Assembly (NCBI GenBank): GCA_947500005.1
Contig: CANMQJ010000002.1
Span: 124,001-188,000 of the forward strand
Direction: 5' to 3'
Length of the DNA: 64,000 nucleotides
From: an uncultured Paracoccaceae bacterium
Lineage (GTDB): Bacteria > Pseudomonadota > Alphaproteobacteria > Rhodobacterales > Rhodobacteraceae
The notes under the pieces were generated by a model, which did not search any database, had not been told where the DNA came from, and saw only the letters and a list, made by a program, of their open reading frames with translations. Both the position numbers and the translations under genes were made by a program. The first letter of the stretch is position 1; every line of letters begins with the position of its first letter. Positions 25,232 to 34,897 of this stretch are shown here, piece by piece.

Positions 25232-26436
25232 TAATTCCGGCGTGAGGAAACGGCACCCTCCAAACCGGTCGTCCCGTAAAGCCATTCTATCGTATCGTAC
25301 CATTCCTCGGCTGTCTTGGCGCTCATGATCGCATTTCGCAATTCCGCATGTGTGCCCTCGGGGTGATAGACATGCTGACCGATCTCGCGCGACTGCAACT
25401 GGACCCGTGCGGTGCGCAGGCGCCGCTTGTCCTGATAGAATGCCAGTCGCTCCTCCACCTCGCCCCCATCCGCGCCGAACTCGGCCGCAAGGCAGACGGC
25501 ATCCTCCATCGCCATGCAGGCGCCCTGCGCGAAATATTGCAGCATCGGATGCGCCGCATCGCCCAGCAGGGCGACCCGGCCATCGACCCATCGACTGACC
25601 GGATCGCGGTCACAAAGCACCCAGAGCTTCCAGTTCCGGCCCTTGTCGATGATCTGGCGCGCCGTCGGGTGCACATGTTCGAATCCGCGCCGCACCTCCT
25701 CGTGACTCACGGGTTTCCCCGCGACGGGTTCAGGCGCATCGTTGTGATACGTGACGACAAGGTTGAACAGCTTCCAGCCCGAAAGCGGGTAATGCACGAT
25801 GTGACATCTGGGTCCGGCCCAGAGGGTCGCGGCATTCCATCGCAGTTCTTCGGGCATGTCCTCGACCGGGATGACCGAGCGATATGTGGTGTGGCCGGAG
25901 ACACGCGGCATCCCATCATCGAGCATCTGTTTGCGGATGTTCGACCACAACCCGTCCGCCCCGATCAGCGCTACCCCCCTGTGCCGAGTGCCATCCGCCA
26001 GGATCGCGCTCACATCCTCATCGTTCTGATCGTAACCGACCACTGTGCTTTCCGTGCGCAGCTCGACAAGTGGACTCTCTTGGCAGGCCTTGAGAAACAC
26101 GCCATGCAGTTCGCCGCGATGGACGACGGCATAAGGATTTCCCATCCGTTTGCGAAACCCTTCGTCTAGGGGGACTCGCGTGATCTCCTGCCCCGTGATG
26201 GCATCCATGAGGCGCAGATTGTCTATATAGACCGCCATTTCCCTAGCGGCGTCGCCGACACCCAGGAAATCGAAGGCGTGAAACGCGTTCGGACCAAGCT
26301 GGATACCGGCACCGATCTCACCGAATTCGGCGGCCTTTTCGAACACGAGCACCCGGTGGCCGCGCTGCGACAGCCCGCAGGCCAGGGCGAGACCACCGAT
26401 CCCGCCACCGGCGATGAGAATGGGCCGATCCGCCAT
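25231..26436 (-). CDS. FAD-dependent monooxygenase, probable 3-hydroxybenzoate 6-hydroxylase
   Basis: A 401-residue class A flavin monooxygenase. The N-terminal FAD-binding ILIAGGGIGGLALACGL and the C-terminal LLGDAAHPMLQYFAQGACMA are clear. The overall sequence resembles 3-hydroxybenzoate 6-hydroxylases, which make gentisate. The neighbouring fumarylpyruvate-hydrolase-like gene, 4 bases upstream in the same transcript, supports a gentisate route. Salicylate 5- or 1-hydroxylase-type activity is an alternative. I chose the ATG at 26436 (MADRPILIAGGG); the frame is open further upstream into the preceding gene. Confidence 0.85.
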   Translation of the reverse strand: MADRPILIAGGGIGGLALACGLSQRGHRVLVFEKAAEFGEIGAGIQLGPNAFHAFDFLGVGDAAREMAVYIDNLRLMDAITGQEITRVPLDEGFRKRMGNPYAVVHRGELHGVFLKACQESPLVELRTESTVVGYDQNDEDVSAILADGTRHRGVALIGADGLWSNIRKQMLDDGMPRVSGHTTYRSVIPVEDMPEELRWNAATLWAGPRCHIVHYPLSGWKLFNLVVTYHNDAPEPVAGKPVSHEEVRRGFEHVHPTARQIIDKGRNWKLWVLCDRDPVSRWVDGRVALLGDAAHPMLQYFAQGACMAMEDAVCLAAEFGADGGEVEERLAFYQDKRRLRTARVQLQSREIGQHVYHPEGTHAELRNAIMSAKTAEEWYDTIEWLYGTTGLEGAVSSRRN

Positions 26437-26440
26437 TGCC

Positions 26441-27139
26441 CTACTCGGCTTCTGTGAGAGTGAGGGAAATCGGGTCAAGACCGTCGATTCTCCCGGTGAG
26501 CCTGTCACCGGCCATCACGGGTCCGACACCCGCCGGTGTGCCGGTCAGGATCAGGTCGCCGGGGCGCAGGTGGTAGAAGCCCGAAAGGTGACTGATGATC
26601 TCGTCGATCTTCCAGATCAGCTCCGCCAGCGTCGCATCCTGCTTCGTCTCGCCATTGACCTCGAGATGAATGCGCCTGTCCTCCTCCGGCGACCACTCGG
26701 AGGCCCTGGTGAAAGGCGCGAAAACCGCCGAATCCTCGACATCCTTGCCCAGGTCCCAAGGCCGCTTCTTGTCGCGTTCGCGGATCTGCTGGTCGCGACG
26801 CGTCATGTCCAGCGCGCAGCCATAGGCGTAAACCGCATCCCACGCCTGCGCGCGCGGAACACGAAAGGCCGGCTTGCCGATGGCCAGCGCCAATTCCATT
26901 TCGTAGTGGAAATTTTCCGTTCCCGGAGGATAGGGCACCGTCTCGCCGGACAGGATCGCGTTGGCCGCAGACTTCGTGAAATAGAAGGGCGCTTCGCGAT
27001 CCACCTCGTTGCCCATCTCCGCCGCGTGGGCGGCATAGTTCCGCCCCACGCAGAAGATGCGCCCGATGGGATAGGTCGCGGCCTCTCCCTTTACTGGGAT
27101 CCCCGGGATCTTGGGCAGGGTGAAAAGGGTTTGGCTCAT
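26441..27139 (-). CDS. Fumarylacetoacetate-hydrolase family protein, probable fumarylpyruvate hydrolase
   Basis: A 232-residue FAH-family hydrolase. It has the metal-binding acidic residues in YEMELALAIGKPAFRV and DMTRRDQQIRERDKKRPWD, and the C-terminal LILTGTPAGVGPV. The short FAH-like form with IFCVGRNYAAHAAEMG at the start is typical of fumarylpyruvate hydrolases of the gentisate pathway. It is the first gene of the minus-strand cluster. The gentisate dioxygenase and maleylpyruvate isomerase that it would need are not present in the window. Confidence 0.82.
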   Translation of the reverse strand: MSQTLFTLPKIPGIPVKGEAATYPIGRIFCVGRNYAAHAAEMGNEVDREAPFYFTKSAANAILSGETVPYPPGTENFHYEMELALAIGKPAFRVPRAQAWDAVYAYGCALDMTRRDQQIRERDKKRPWDLGKDVEDSAVFAPFTRASEWSPEEDRRIHLEVNGETKQDATLAELIWKIDEIISHLSGFYHLRPGDLILTGTPAGVGPVMAGDRLTGRIDGLDPISLTLTEAE

Positions 27140-27870
27140 TCAGAACGCTCCTTCATTTAAGTTCGTGTCCATTCAACGTGTCTTTTTCTTACCCGGCAAC
27201 ACGAAGTCGATCCCAATCCAGGCCAACTCCGGTTCATGCCTGACGGGAAAGCCCCTATCCGCCTGCGCCAACCGAGGCGAACTTCTTAGCGCTCCGACGT
27301 TAAGCTTCGCACCAAGCGATTCGAAAATTAAAATGTATGCTTACCATATTCACCCGCCTCCCCTCTGGACAACCCCTTGTCCGAGCCTTGACCTGCATAG
27401 CCGCGCATCATCTTCGGCTGAAACCCGCTCACAATCTTAGGTTGCCGAGCAAAAAAGCGCGAACAAGCCCGCAGGGGGCCGGACGAGGCTTGCAATCCAG
27501 CGAGAAATGGTTTCGTTTATTGATCAACGCTGGGAAAATCGCGCACTCAAGGGTCCATGCTCGAAGTTCCGGAACTTCCCAGAGGACATGAAGGAAAACC
27601 ACCTTAGGTGGCAACCTCTTGGTCGCCGCCGACGACACGAGCCGGAAGGAGGACTGGCTTGTGATTGTGTCTCCGCCCCAGTGCGCGGATTTGAACAGTG
27701 CCGGAGGTTTCAACCGGTCGCCGTCCCCAAGATTTCGGCCGGTAACCCCAAGATGGAATTTCGACATCGCTGAAGCATCCGGCGCTTTGGTCAGGTCAGG
27801 CGGTTCAGAACCCCGCCCGGACGGACCCCCTTGGGCCAGGCAAGCAGCTACTTGAGCTTGGCCTACCCCA
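27140..27870. other. 730-base gene-free region between the gentisate-type and hpa clusters
   Basis: No gene with ribosome binding site and family-like sequence was found on either strand. The first 300 bases are less GC-rich than the flanks. It contains a perfect 16-bp palindrome (27563-27578) and a 13-nt palindrome CCACCT-T-AGGTGG (27599-27611). The promoter of the minus-strand cluster should lie near 27140-27350. The remainder could be an old element remnant, but I cannot name one. Confidence 0.55.
27563..27578. repeat. Perfect 16-bp palindrome
   Basis: GAAGTTCCGGAACTTC equals its own reverse complement. It lies in the gene-free region and is followed 20 bases later by a second palindrome, CCACCTTAGGTGG. 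Function unknown; a dimeric regulator site is possible. Confidence 0.6.
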
Positions 27871-27905
27871 ACCCACCGGAGAGAACCCCCTCCTCTCCGG
27901 TGGGT
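27871..27905 (-). terminator. Strong hairpin at the 3' end of hpaR
   Basis: A perfect 13-bp stem (ACCCACCGGAGAG at 27871-27883 and CTCTCCGGTGGGT at 27893-27905) with a 9-nt loop begins 2 bases after the hpaR stop. There is no T-run on the minus strand, so termination may be incomplete. The length and perfection make a stable RNA structure certain. Confidence 0.75.
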
Positions 27906-27907
27906 CC

Positions 27908-28345
27908 CTATTTCTGATCTATCGTGTCGAGTTCGTTCAGCAGGTCCAGCAGGCGCTCGTAATCCTGCGCCCCAAGATGCGCCCGGATCCGCTCGGCGGC
28001 CACGATGCTGGTATCCAGGTTCTGCTCGATCACGGTTCGACCCGCATCGGATATCTCGACGATCTGCTTGCGTTTGTCTTCGGGATTCCTGCGCCGGGTG
28101 ATGAGCGCCTTGTCTTCCAGCTTTTGCAGGATCCGCGTCAGGCTGGGCAGCAAAAGACAGGCCTGCTCGGATATGCGCGTAGGATCCTGCGGTCCCTCCT
28201 CGTCCAGCACCCGCAGAACACGCCATTGCTGTTCGGTGATACCGGCATCGCTGAGCATCGTCCGTATCGGCCCCATGACGCGCTCTCGCGCGCGCAGCAG
28301 GGCGATCGGCAGCGATCTCGAGGTGCGGGGCAAATCCTTAACCAT
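27908..28345 (-). CDS. hpaR: MarR-family regulator HpaR
   Basis: A 145-residue MarR-type winged-helix protein. It matches homoprotocatechuate operon repressors in length and blocks (LPIALLRARERVMGPIR, ITEQQWRVLRVLDEEGPQDP, LLPSLTRILQKLEDKALITR, RKQIVEISDAGR). It is divergent from hpaF, the expected layout. I chose the ATG at 28345 as the N-terminus shared by the family. The likely ligand is a (hydroxy)phenylacetate-type pathway compound, from family knowledge. Confidence 0.9.
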   Translation of the reverse strand: MVKDLPRTSRSLPIALLRARERVMGPIRTMLSDAGITEQQWRVLRVLDEEGPQDPTRISEQACLLLPSLTRILQKLEDKALITRRRNPEDKRKQIVEISDAGRTVIEQNLDTSIVAAERIRAHLGAQDYERLLDLLNELDTIDQK

Positions 28346-28401
28346 GGCAGAGTCTTGCGCATATCCCACGCGTGCGCAACGGTCGAATGATCGCGGTGCG
28401 G

Positions 28402-28443
28402 TTGACAGGAAAATCAAAATTTGCTTCACTTGTTAATTAAGTG
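28402..28443 (+). promoter_or_regulatory. hpa operon promoter with candidate HpaR operator
   Basis: A consensus -35 TTGACA lies at 28402-28407. The A/T-rich stretch that follows should hold a weak -10 around 28425-28430. An inverted repeat CACTT-N7-AAGTG (28427-28443) lies immediately before the RBS GGAGGTGG of hpaF, where a bound MarR dimer would block transcription. The operator assignment is inferred from position and symmetry. Confidence 0.55.
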
Positions 28444-28454
28444 GAGGTGGAATC

Positions 28455-28841
28455 ATGCCGCATATCGTAATGGACTATTCGGCGAACATGGAGGAGCGCA
28501 CCGATATCGGTGGCCTGTGCGATGCCCTGCGTCAGGCGGCGGCCGAAACCGGGTTGCTTCCCTTGGCGGGCATCCGGGTTCGGGCCTTTCGTGCCGATCA
28601 TGTTTCGATCGCAGACGGCGATCCCGCTCATGGCTATGTCGACATCTCGGTGCGACTGCGCGGAGGGCGCGACCTGGCCGCGAGGCAGGCCGCGACCCGG
28701 CATATCTTCACGGCGGCCGAAACATTCCTGGCCCCGGCGATGAGGAGGTATTCAATAGCTCTGTCACTGGAAATGCGTGACATAGATCCCGAACTGTCGC
28801 CCAAGACCGGGACCATTCGCGACCACATGAAAAAAGGCTGA
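28455..28841 (+). CDS. hpaF: 5-carboxymethyl-2-hydroxymuconate isomerase
   Basis: A 128-residue protein of the CHMI/tautomerase superfamily. Pro follows the initiator Met (MPHIVMDYSANMEE), which becomes the catalytic N-terminal proline. The size and the GYVDISVRL and SIALSLEMRDID blocks fit CHMI. It isomerises 5-carboxymethyl-2-hydroxymuconate in the homoprotocatechuate meta pathway. First gene of the plus-strand hpa operon, with a strong RBS GGAGGTGG. Confidence 0.9.
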   Translation: MPHIVMDYSANMEERTDIGGLCDALRQAAAETGLLPLAGIRVRAFRADHVSIADGDPAHGYVDISVRLRGGRDLAARQAATRHIFTAAETFLAPAMRRYSIALSLEMRDIDPELSPKTGTIRDHMKKG

Positions 28842-28846
28842 GGGAC

Positions 28847-30361
<1,515 letters not shown>

Positions 30362-30778
30362 ATGTCACGCATCGGACAAGCCTTCGAATTCGCCTTCGAG
30401 GCACATCGGGGCCAGACCGACCGGGCGGGCCTGGCCTATATCGGCCATGTCGCCCGCGTGGCCGACGGGGTCACCGGCGAGGATGAGATCGTCGTCGCCC
30501 TTCTGCATGACGTGGTCGAGGATACCGATATCCCGCTTTTGCGCATCGAGGCGGAATTCGGTCCCGAAATCGCCGCGGCCGTCGATGCGATTTCGCGCCG
30601 CGAAGGAGAGAGCGAGGCCGATTATCTTGACCGGGTCACCGCCAACCCGCTGGCGCTGGCGGTCAAACGCGCGGATGTCGCCGATAACGACCACCCCGCC
30701 CGCATGGCCGTTCTGGACAACGAGACACGCGCCCGTCTCAAGAAAAAATACGCGCAAATCCATAAAGCTGTCGGCTGA
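30362..30778 (+). CDS. SpoT-hydrolase-like HD domain protein
   Basis: A 138-residue single-domain HD phosphohydrolase. It keeps the residues of the (p)ppGpp hydrolase site: His29 in YIGHVARVA, His49-Asp50 and Glu53-Asp54 in LLHDVVEDTD, and Asp105/Asn109 in KRADVADN. It resembles small alarmone hydrolases (Mesh1-like) rather than full RelA/SpoT, because no synthetase, TGS or ACT domain is present. Its ATG directly follows the hpaE stop, so it is part of the hpa operon. Alarmone hydrolysis is inferred; another nucleotide substrate is possible. Confidence 0.8.
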   Translation: MSRIGQAFEFAFEAHRGQTDRAGLAYIGHVARVADGVTGEDEIVVALLHDVVEDTDIPLLRIEAEFGPEIAAAVDAISRREGESEADYLDRVTANPLALAVKRADVADNDHPARMAVLDNETRARLKKKYAQIHKAVG

Positions 30779-30814
30779 CACCGGCGCCGCACAACCGAAC
30801 CCCGAGGTCACAAG

Positions 30815-31795
30815 ATGCCCGTTCCCGCCCCAACGCTTTATCCGCCATTCAACATCGTCCGGCTCAGCCATGTCGAATACCGGGTGACCGATCTTGCCGC
30901 ATCGCGCGCCTTTTACGTCGACACGCTGGGCCTCCAGGTCACGGCCGAGGAAACCGGCAGGCTTTATCTGCGCGCGATGGAGGAACGCGGCCACCACTGC
31001 ATCGTGCTGGTCGAAGCTGATAGCGCCGATGTCGGCGTGCTGGGCTTCAAGCTCTACGACGAGCCCGACCTCGACCGCGCGGCGGACTTCTTTTCCACCC
31101 GTGGCCTGCCTGTCGAATGGGTCGAGCGCCCGCATATGGGCCGAACCCTGCGCACGCGCGATCCCTGGGGCATCCCGCTGGAATTCTACGTCAAGATGGA
31201 CCGGCTGGAGCCGATCCACCAGAAATACCGGCTCTATAACGGGGTCAAACCGCTCAGGATCGACCATTTCAACATGTTCTCCTCGGACGTGGATGCCAGC
31301 GTCGCCTTCTATTCCGAGATCGGGTTCCGCGTGACGGAATACACGGAGGATGACGAAAGCGGGCGGCTCTGGGCGGCCTGGATGCACCGCAAGGGCGGCG
31401 TGCATGACGTGGCCTTTACCAACGGCACGGGTCCCCGCCTGCATCACACCGCGTTCTGGGTGCCCACCCCGCTCAACATCATCGACCTGCTCGACCTGAT
31501 GTCGACCACCGGCTATGTCGCCAATATCGAGCGCGGGCCGGGGCGGCACGGGATCTCGAACGCCTTTTTCCTCTATATCCGCGACCCGGACGGGCACCGG
31601 ATCGAGATCTATTGCTCGGACTACCAGACGGTCGATCCCGATCTGGAGCCGATCCGCTGGTCCCTGACCGACCCGCAGCGCCAGACCCTCTGGGGCGCTC
31701 CCGCGCCGCGCAGCTGGTTCGAGGAAGGCTCGACTTTCGAGGGAGTTACGCCTGTCGAGAGCGCGCTCAAGGCGCAACCGATCATCGCGCCGTAA
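30815..31795 (+). CDS. hpaD: 3,4-dihydroxyphenylacetate 2,3-dioxygenase
   Basis: A 326-residue extradiol dioxygenase of the vicinal-oxygen-chelate fold. The predicted iron/manganese ligands His151 (RIDHFNMFSSD), His210 or His211 (RLHHTAFWV) and Glu264 (HRIEIYCSD) match the spacing of the Brevibacterium enzyme. It cleaves homoprotocatechuate next to the diol, the key step of the operon. The C-terminal tail after residue 280 is also typical of this enzyme. A 36-base gap separates it from the HD gene. Confidence 0.93.
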   Translation: MPVPAPTLYPPFNIVRLSHVEYRVTDLAASRAFYVDTLGLQVTAEETGRLYLRAMEERGHHCIVLVEADSADVGVLGFKLYDEPDLDRAADFFSTRGLPVEWVERPHMGRTLRTRDPWGIPLEFYVKMDRLEPIHQKYRLYNGVKPLRIDHFNMFSSDVDASVAFYSEIGFRVTEYTEDDESGRLWAAWMHRKGGVHDVAFTNGTGPRLHHTAFWVPTPLNIIDLLDLMSTTGYVANIERGPGRHGISNAFFLYIRDPDGHRIEIYCSDYQTVDPDLEPIRWSLTDPQRQTLWGAPAPRSWFEEGSTFEGVTPVESALKAQPIIAP

Positions 31796-31806
31796 GGAGA
31801 AACAGG

Positions 31807-33240
31807 ATGGAGTGGGACGAGTTCGGCCAATGGGGCCGCCGGGTGGCCGACTGGGCGCAGGATTATCGCAAGACGGTGGGCGAGCGGCCGGTTCGGGCGC
31901 GGACGGAACCGGGCGAGGTTCTGAACGCCCTGCCCGCCACGCCGCCCGAGAGTGGCGAGGCGATGGAGGGCATCTTTCGCGACTTCGAAGAGATCGTGAT
32001 GCCCGGGATCACCCATTGGCAGCATCCCCGTTTCTTTGCCTATTTCACCTCGAACGCCGCCGCGCCCTCGGTCCTGGCGGAGTTCCTGGTCTCGGCCATC
32101 GCGCCGCAATGCATGCTCTGGCAGACCTCTCCGGCGGCGACCGAGATGGAAACGCGGATGATGGACTGGCTACGCCAAGCTCTTGATCTGCCGTCGGATT
32201 TCCAAGGCGTGATCCAGGACAGCGCATCCTCGGCCACGCTGGCGGCGGTGCTGACCATGCGGGAAAAGGCGCTGAACTGGCAGGGCAACCAACAGGGCCT
32301 GTTCGGTCAAAAGCCGCTGCGGGTCTATTGCTCGTCGGAGGTTCATACCTCGATCGACCGGGCGATCTGGGTCGCGGGGATCGGGCAGCGGAACCTTGTG
32401 CGGGTGCCCGTCAAGGGTGACTGGCGCGGCATGGACCCGCAGGCGCTGGAGGCCGCGATAGAGGCCGATCTGGCGGCAGGGTTGCAGCCTGCCGGGCTGA
32501 TCCTCTGCGTCGGTGGAACCGGCACGGGGGCGACGGATCCGGTGGATCAATGTCTTGATATCGCTGAGAAATACGGACTTTACAGCCATGTGGACGCGGC
32601 ATGGGCGGGGTCTGCGATGATCTGTCCCGAGTTCCGCCATTACTGGCCGGGGATCGAGCGGGCGGACAGCATTGTCTTCAACCCTCACAAGTGGTTAGGC
32701 GTTCAGTTCGACTGCTCGGCGCATTTCCTGCGCGACCCGGATGACCTGGTGCGGACGCTGGCGATCAGCCCTGAGTATCTGAAAACACACGGAAAAGACG
32801 GGATCATCAACTATTCGGAATGGTCCGTGCCGCTGGGCCGGCGGTTCCGGGCGCTGAAAATCTGGTTCCTGATCCGCACTTACGGGCTGGAAGGGTTGCG
32901 CGAGAGGTTGCGTAATCACATCGCCTGGTCGGAAAAACTTCATGACCGGCTGGCGGCGGAAAAGGATTTCCAGATCGTTACCAAACCCATGTGGTCCCTC
33001 TGGACATTCCGTTTTGTACCACGCTCCGAGGGGGATTTGACCGTTTTGTACAATCTCGACGAACTCAATCAGCGCCTCGTGAACGCCATCAACGACGACG
33101 GGCGGATCTACGTGACGCAGACCCGCGTCGATGGCGAGTTGGTCATCCGCTTTCAGGCGGGGCAGTTCGACACCACCGAGGAGGACGTGATGATGGCCTT
33201 CGACGTGATCACCGAAATCGCAAGGGGACTCGAGACATGA
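31807..33240 (+). CDS. Aromatic-L-amino-acid decarboxylase (PLP group II)
   Basis: A 477-residue PLP enzyme of the aromatic decarboxylase family. The PLP Lys295 is in NPHKWLGVQFDCS, and the cofactor-stacking His180 is in SSEVHTSIDRA. The catalytic-loop Tyr324 (SPEYLKTHG) is present, which in animal and plant enzymes marks true decarboxylases rather than aldehyde synthases. Likely substrates are DOPA, tyrosine, phenylalanine or tryptophan. The ATG at 31807 has the RBS AAGGAGAAACAGG, 11 bases after hpaD. Its presence inside a homoprotocatechuate operon suggests an amine-based entry route. Confidence 0.9.
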   Translation: MEWDEFGQWGRRVADWAQDYRKTVGERPVRARTEPGEVLNALPATPPESGEAMEGIFRDFEEIVMPGITHWQHPRFFAYFTSNAAAPSVLAEFLVSAIAPQCMLWQTSPAATEMETRMMDWLRQALDLPSDFQGVIQDSASSATLAAVLTMREKALNWQGNQQGLFGQKPLRVYCSSEVHTSIDRAIWVAGIGQRNLVRVPVKGDWRGMDPQALEAAIEADLAAGLQPAGLILCVGGTGTGATDPVDQCLDIAEKYGLYSHVDAAWAGSAMICPEFRHYWPGIERADSIVFNPHKWLGVQFDCSAHFLRDPDDLVRTLAISPEYLKTHGKDGIINYSEWSVPLGRRFRALKIWFLIRTYGLEGLRERLRNHIAWSEKLHDRLAAEKDFQIVTKPMWSLWTFRFVPRSEGDLTVLYNLDELNQRLVNAINDDGRIYVTQTRVDGELVIRFQAGQFDTTEEDVMMAFDVITEIARGLET

Positions 33241-34091
33241 AGATCGCGACCTACCGGGCGGAGGACCAGACCTTTTACGGCGTGGCGACCGAGGAGGGGA
33301 TGATCGCGCTGTCGCCCGACTTCTCGCACTGGCCGACATTGCGCGACGTGATCGAGGCGGGCGCGCTGCATGAACTTGCGGTGGCGGCGAAGGACAAGCC
33401 GGTGACGCATCGCGCGGGCAGCTTCGACTACCTGATCCCGGTGCCGAACCCGGAAAAGATCATCTGCGTCGGCGTGAACTTTCCCGACCGCAATGCCGAG
33501 TACAAGGACGGGCAGGAGGCGCCGCCGAACCCGTCGCTCTTCATCCGGTTTCCGCGCAGTTTCGTGGCGGCGGATCAAGCTGTCATCCGGCCGCCCGAGA
33601 CGCCCCAGCTGGACTACGAGGGCGAGATCGCCATCGTGATCGGCAAGGAGGGGCGGCGTATCGCCGAGGCGGACGCCTATGATCACATCGCGGGGATCAC
33701 GCTGTGCAACGAGGGGACGCTGCGCGACTGGGTGCGTCATGCGAAATTCAACGTGACGCAGGGCAAGAACTGGGACAGGTCGGGCGCGATGGGCCCGTGG
33801 CTGGTGCCCTTTACCGCGCCCGCGCAGCTGGACGACGTGCGGCTGACCACCAAGGTGAACGGCGAGTTGCGGCAGGACGACCGGACCAGCCGGATGATCT
33901 TCTCCATCCGCAGGCAGATCGCCTATATCTCGACCTTCACGACGCTGGTGCCGGGCGACATCATCGTGACCGGCACGCCCACCGGGGCGGGGGCGCGGTT
34001 CGACCCGCCGAAATTCCTGAAACCCGGCGACGTGGTCGAGGTCGAGGCCGAGGGGATCGGCACGCTGCGCAACACGGTGGAGGACGAATGA
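33237..34091 (+). CDS. hpaG: FAH-family decarboxylase/isomerase of the hpa pathway
   Basis: A 284-residue fumarylacetoacetate-hydrolase-fold protein. It has metal-binding acidic residues in LDYEGEIAIVIGKEGRRIAE and a C-terminal IIVTGTPTGAGARFDPP. In this operon it should act as the 5-oxopent-3-ene-1,2,5-tricarboxylate decarboxylase / 2-hydroxyhepta-2,4-diene-1,7-dioate isomerase. ATGA overlaps join it to the decarboxylase gene before it and hpaH after it. Length equals one FAH domain, so it is not the fused double-domain E. coli form. Confidence 0.87.
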   Translation: MKIATYRAEDQTFYGVATEEGMIALSPDFSHWPTLRDVIEAGALHELAVAAKDKPVTHRAGSFDYLIPVPNPEKIICVGVNFPDRNAEYKDGQEAPPNPSLFIRFPRSFVAADQAVIRPPETPQLDYEGEIAIVIGKEGRRIAEADAYDHIAGITLCNEGTLRDWVRHAKFNVTQGKNWDRSGAMGPWLVPFTAPAQLDDVRLTTKVNGELRQDDRTSRMIFSIRRQIAYISTFTTLVPGDIIVTGTPTGAGARFDPPKFLKPGDVVEVEAEGIGTLRNTVEDE

Positions 34092-34888
34092 CACCTCAAC
34101 AGCATGTCGAGGCCGCCGAGACGCTGATCGAGGCGGAGCGGACGGGGCGGCAATGCGAGCTGCTCTCGCTGCGCTATCCGGGGATGACACTGGCCGATGC
34201 CTATGCGGTGCAGGCCGCGCTGATCGAGCGCAAGCGCGCGCAGGGTCGGCGCAAGATCGGGTGGAAGATCGGGCTGACAAGCCGCGCGATGCAGCAGGCG
34301 CTGAACATCACCACGCCCGATAGCGGCGTGCTGCTGGACGACATGGCGTTCGCCAACGGCGCGACCGTTCCCGCGGGACGGTTCATCCAACCGCGCATCG
34401 AGGCCGAGATTGCCTTTGTCATGAAGGCGCCGCTGGCCGGTGCGGAGTGCACGCGCGAGGAGGTGATCGCGGCGACGGAATTCGTGGCACCGTCGCTGGA
34501 GATCCTCGATACCCGCGTGCTGCGTGCCGATCCGGCGACGGGCCAGGCGCGGATCATCACCGACACGATCAGCGACAATGCCGCCAATGCCGGTGTCGTG
34601 CTGGGCACGGACCGCCACGCTGTCGACGCCCATGACCTGCGCCGGGTCGGCGCCATCGTGAAGCGCGACGACGTGGTCGAGGAAACCGGGCTGGGTGCCG
34701 GGGTGCTGAACGACCCGGTGACCTCGATGGTCTGGCTGGCCCGGCGCATGGCCGAATATGGACAAGTGATCGAAGCCGGCGATATCGTCCTGTCGGGGTC
34801 CTTCATCCGGCCCATCGAATGCCCGCCGGGCGCCCGGATCGAGGCCGATTTCGGCGCCTTCGGGTCCGTCACCATCAATTTTTCCTGA
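34088..34888 (+). CDS. hpaH: 2-oxo-hepta-3-ene-1,7-dioate hydratase
   Basis: A 266-residue hydratase of the MhpD/HpaH family. Typical blocks are YPGMTLADAYAVQAAL, GRRKIGWKIGLTSRAMQQAL, IQPRIEAEIAFVM and the C-terminal GDIVLSGSFIRP. It hydrates the dienoate product of HpaG to the aldolase substrate. Its ATG overlaps the hpaG stop, and hpaI starts 9 bases after its end. Confidence 0.92.
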   Translation: MTPQQHVEAAETLIEAERTGRQCELLSLRYPGMTLADAYAVQAALIERKRAQGRRKIGWKIGLTSRAMQQALNITTPDSGVLLDDMAFANGATVPAGRFIQPRIEAEIAFVMKAPLAGAECTREEVIAATEFVAPSLEILDTRVLRADPATGQARIITDTISDNAANAGVVLGTDRHAVDAHDLRRVGAIVKRDDVVEETGLGAGVLNDPVTSMVWLARRMAEYGQVIEAGDIVLSGSFIRPIECPPGARIEADFGAFGSVTINFS

Positions 34889-34897
34889 GAGGTCTTC

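Noticed and set aside
27429-28226. 265-codon minus-strand frame overlapping the gene-free region and hpaR
   Set aside because: It runs through hpaR in another frame and across the 13-bp terminator hairpin. No RBS or conserved domain was seen.
31807-33240. Phenylacetaldehyde-synthase activity for the PLP enzyme
   Set aside because: The catalytic-loop Tyr (Tyr324) is retained; aldehyde synthases usually replace it with Phe.
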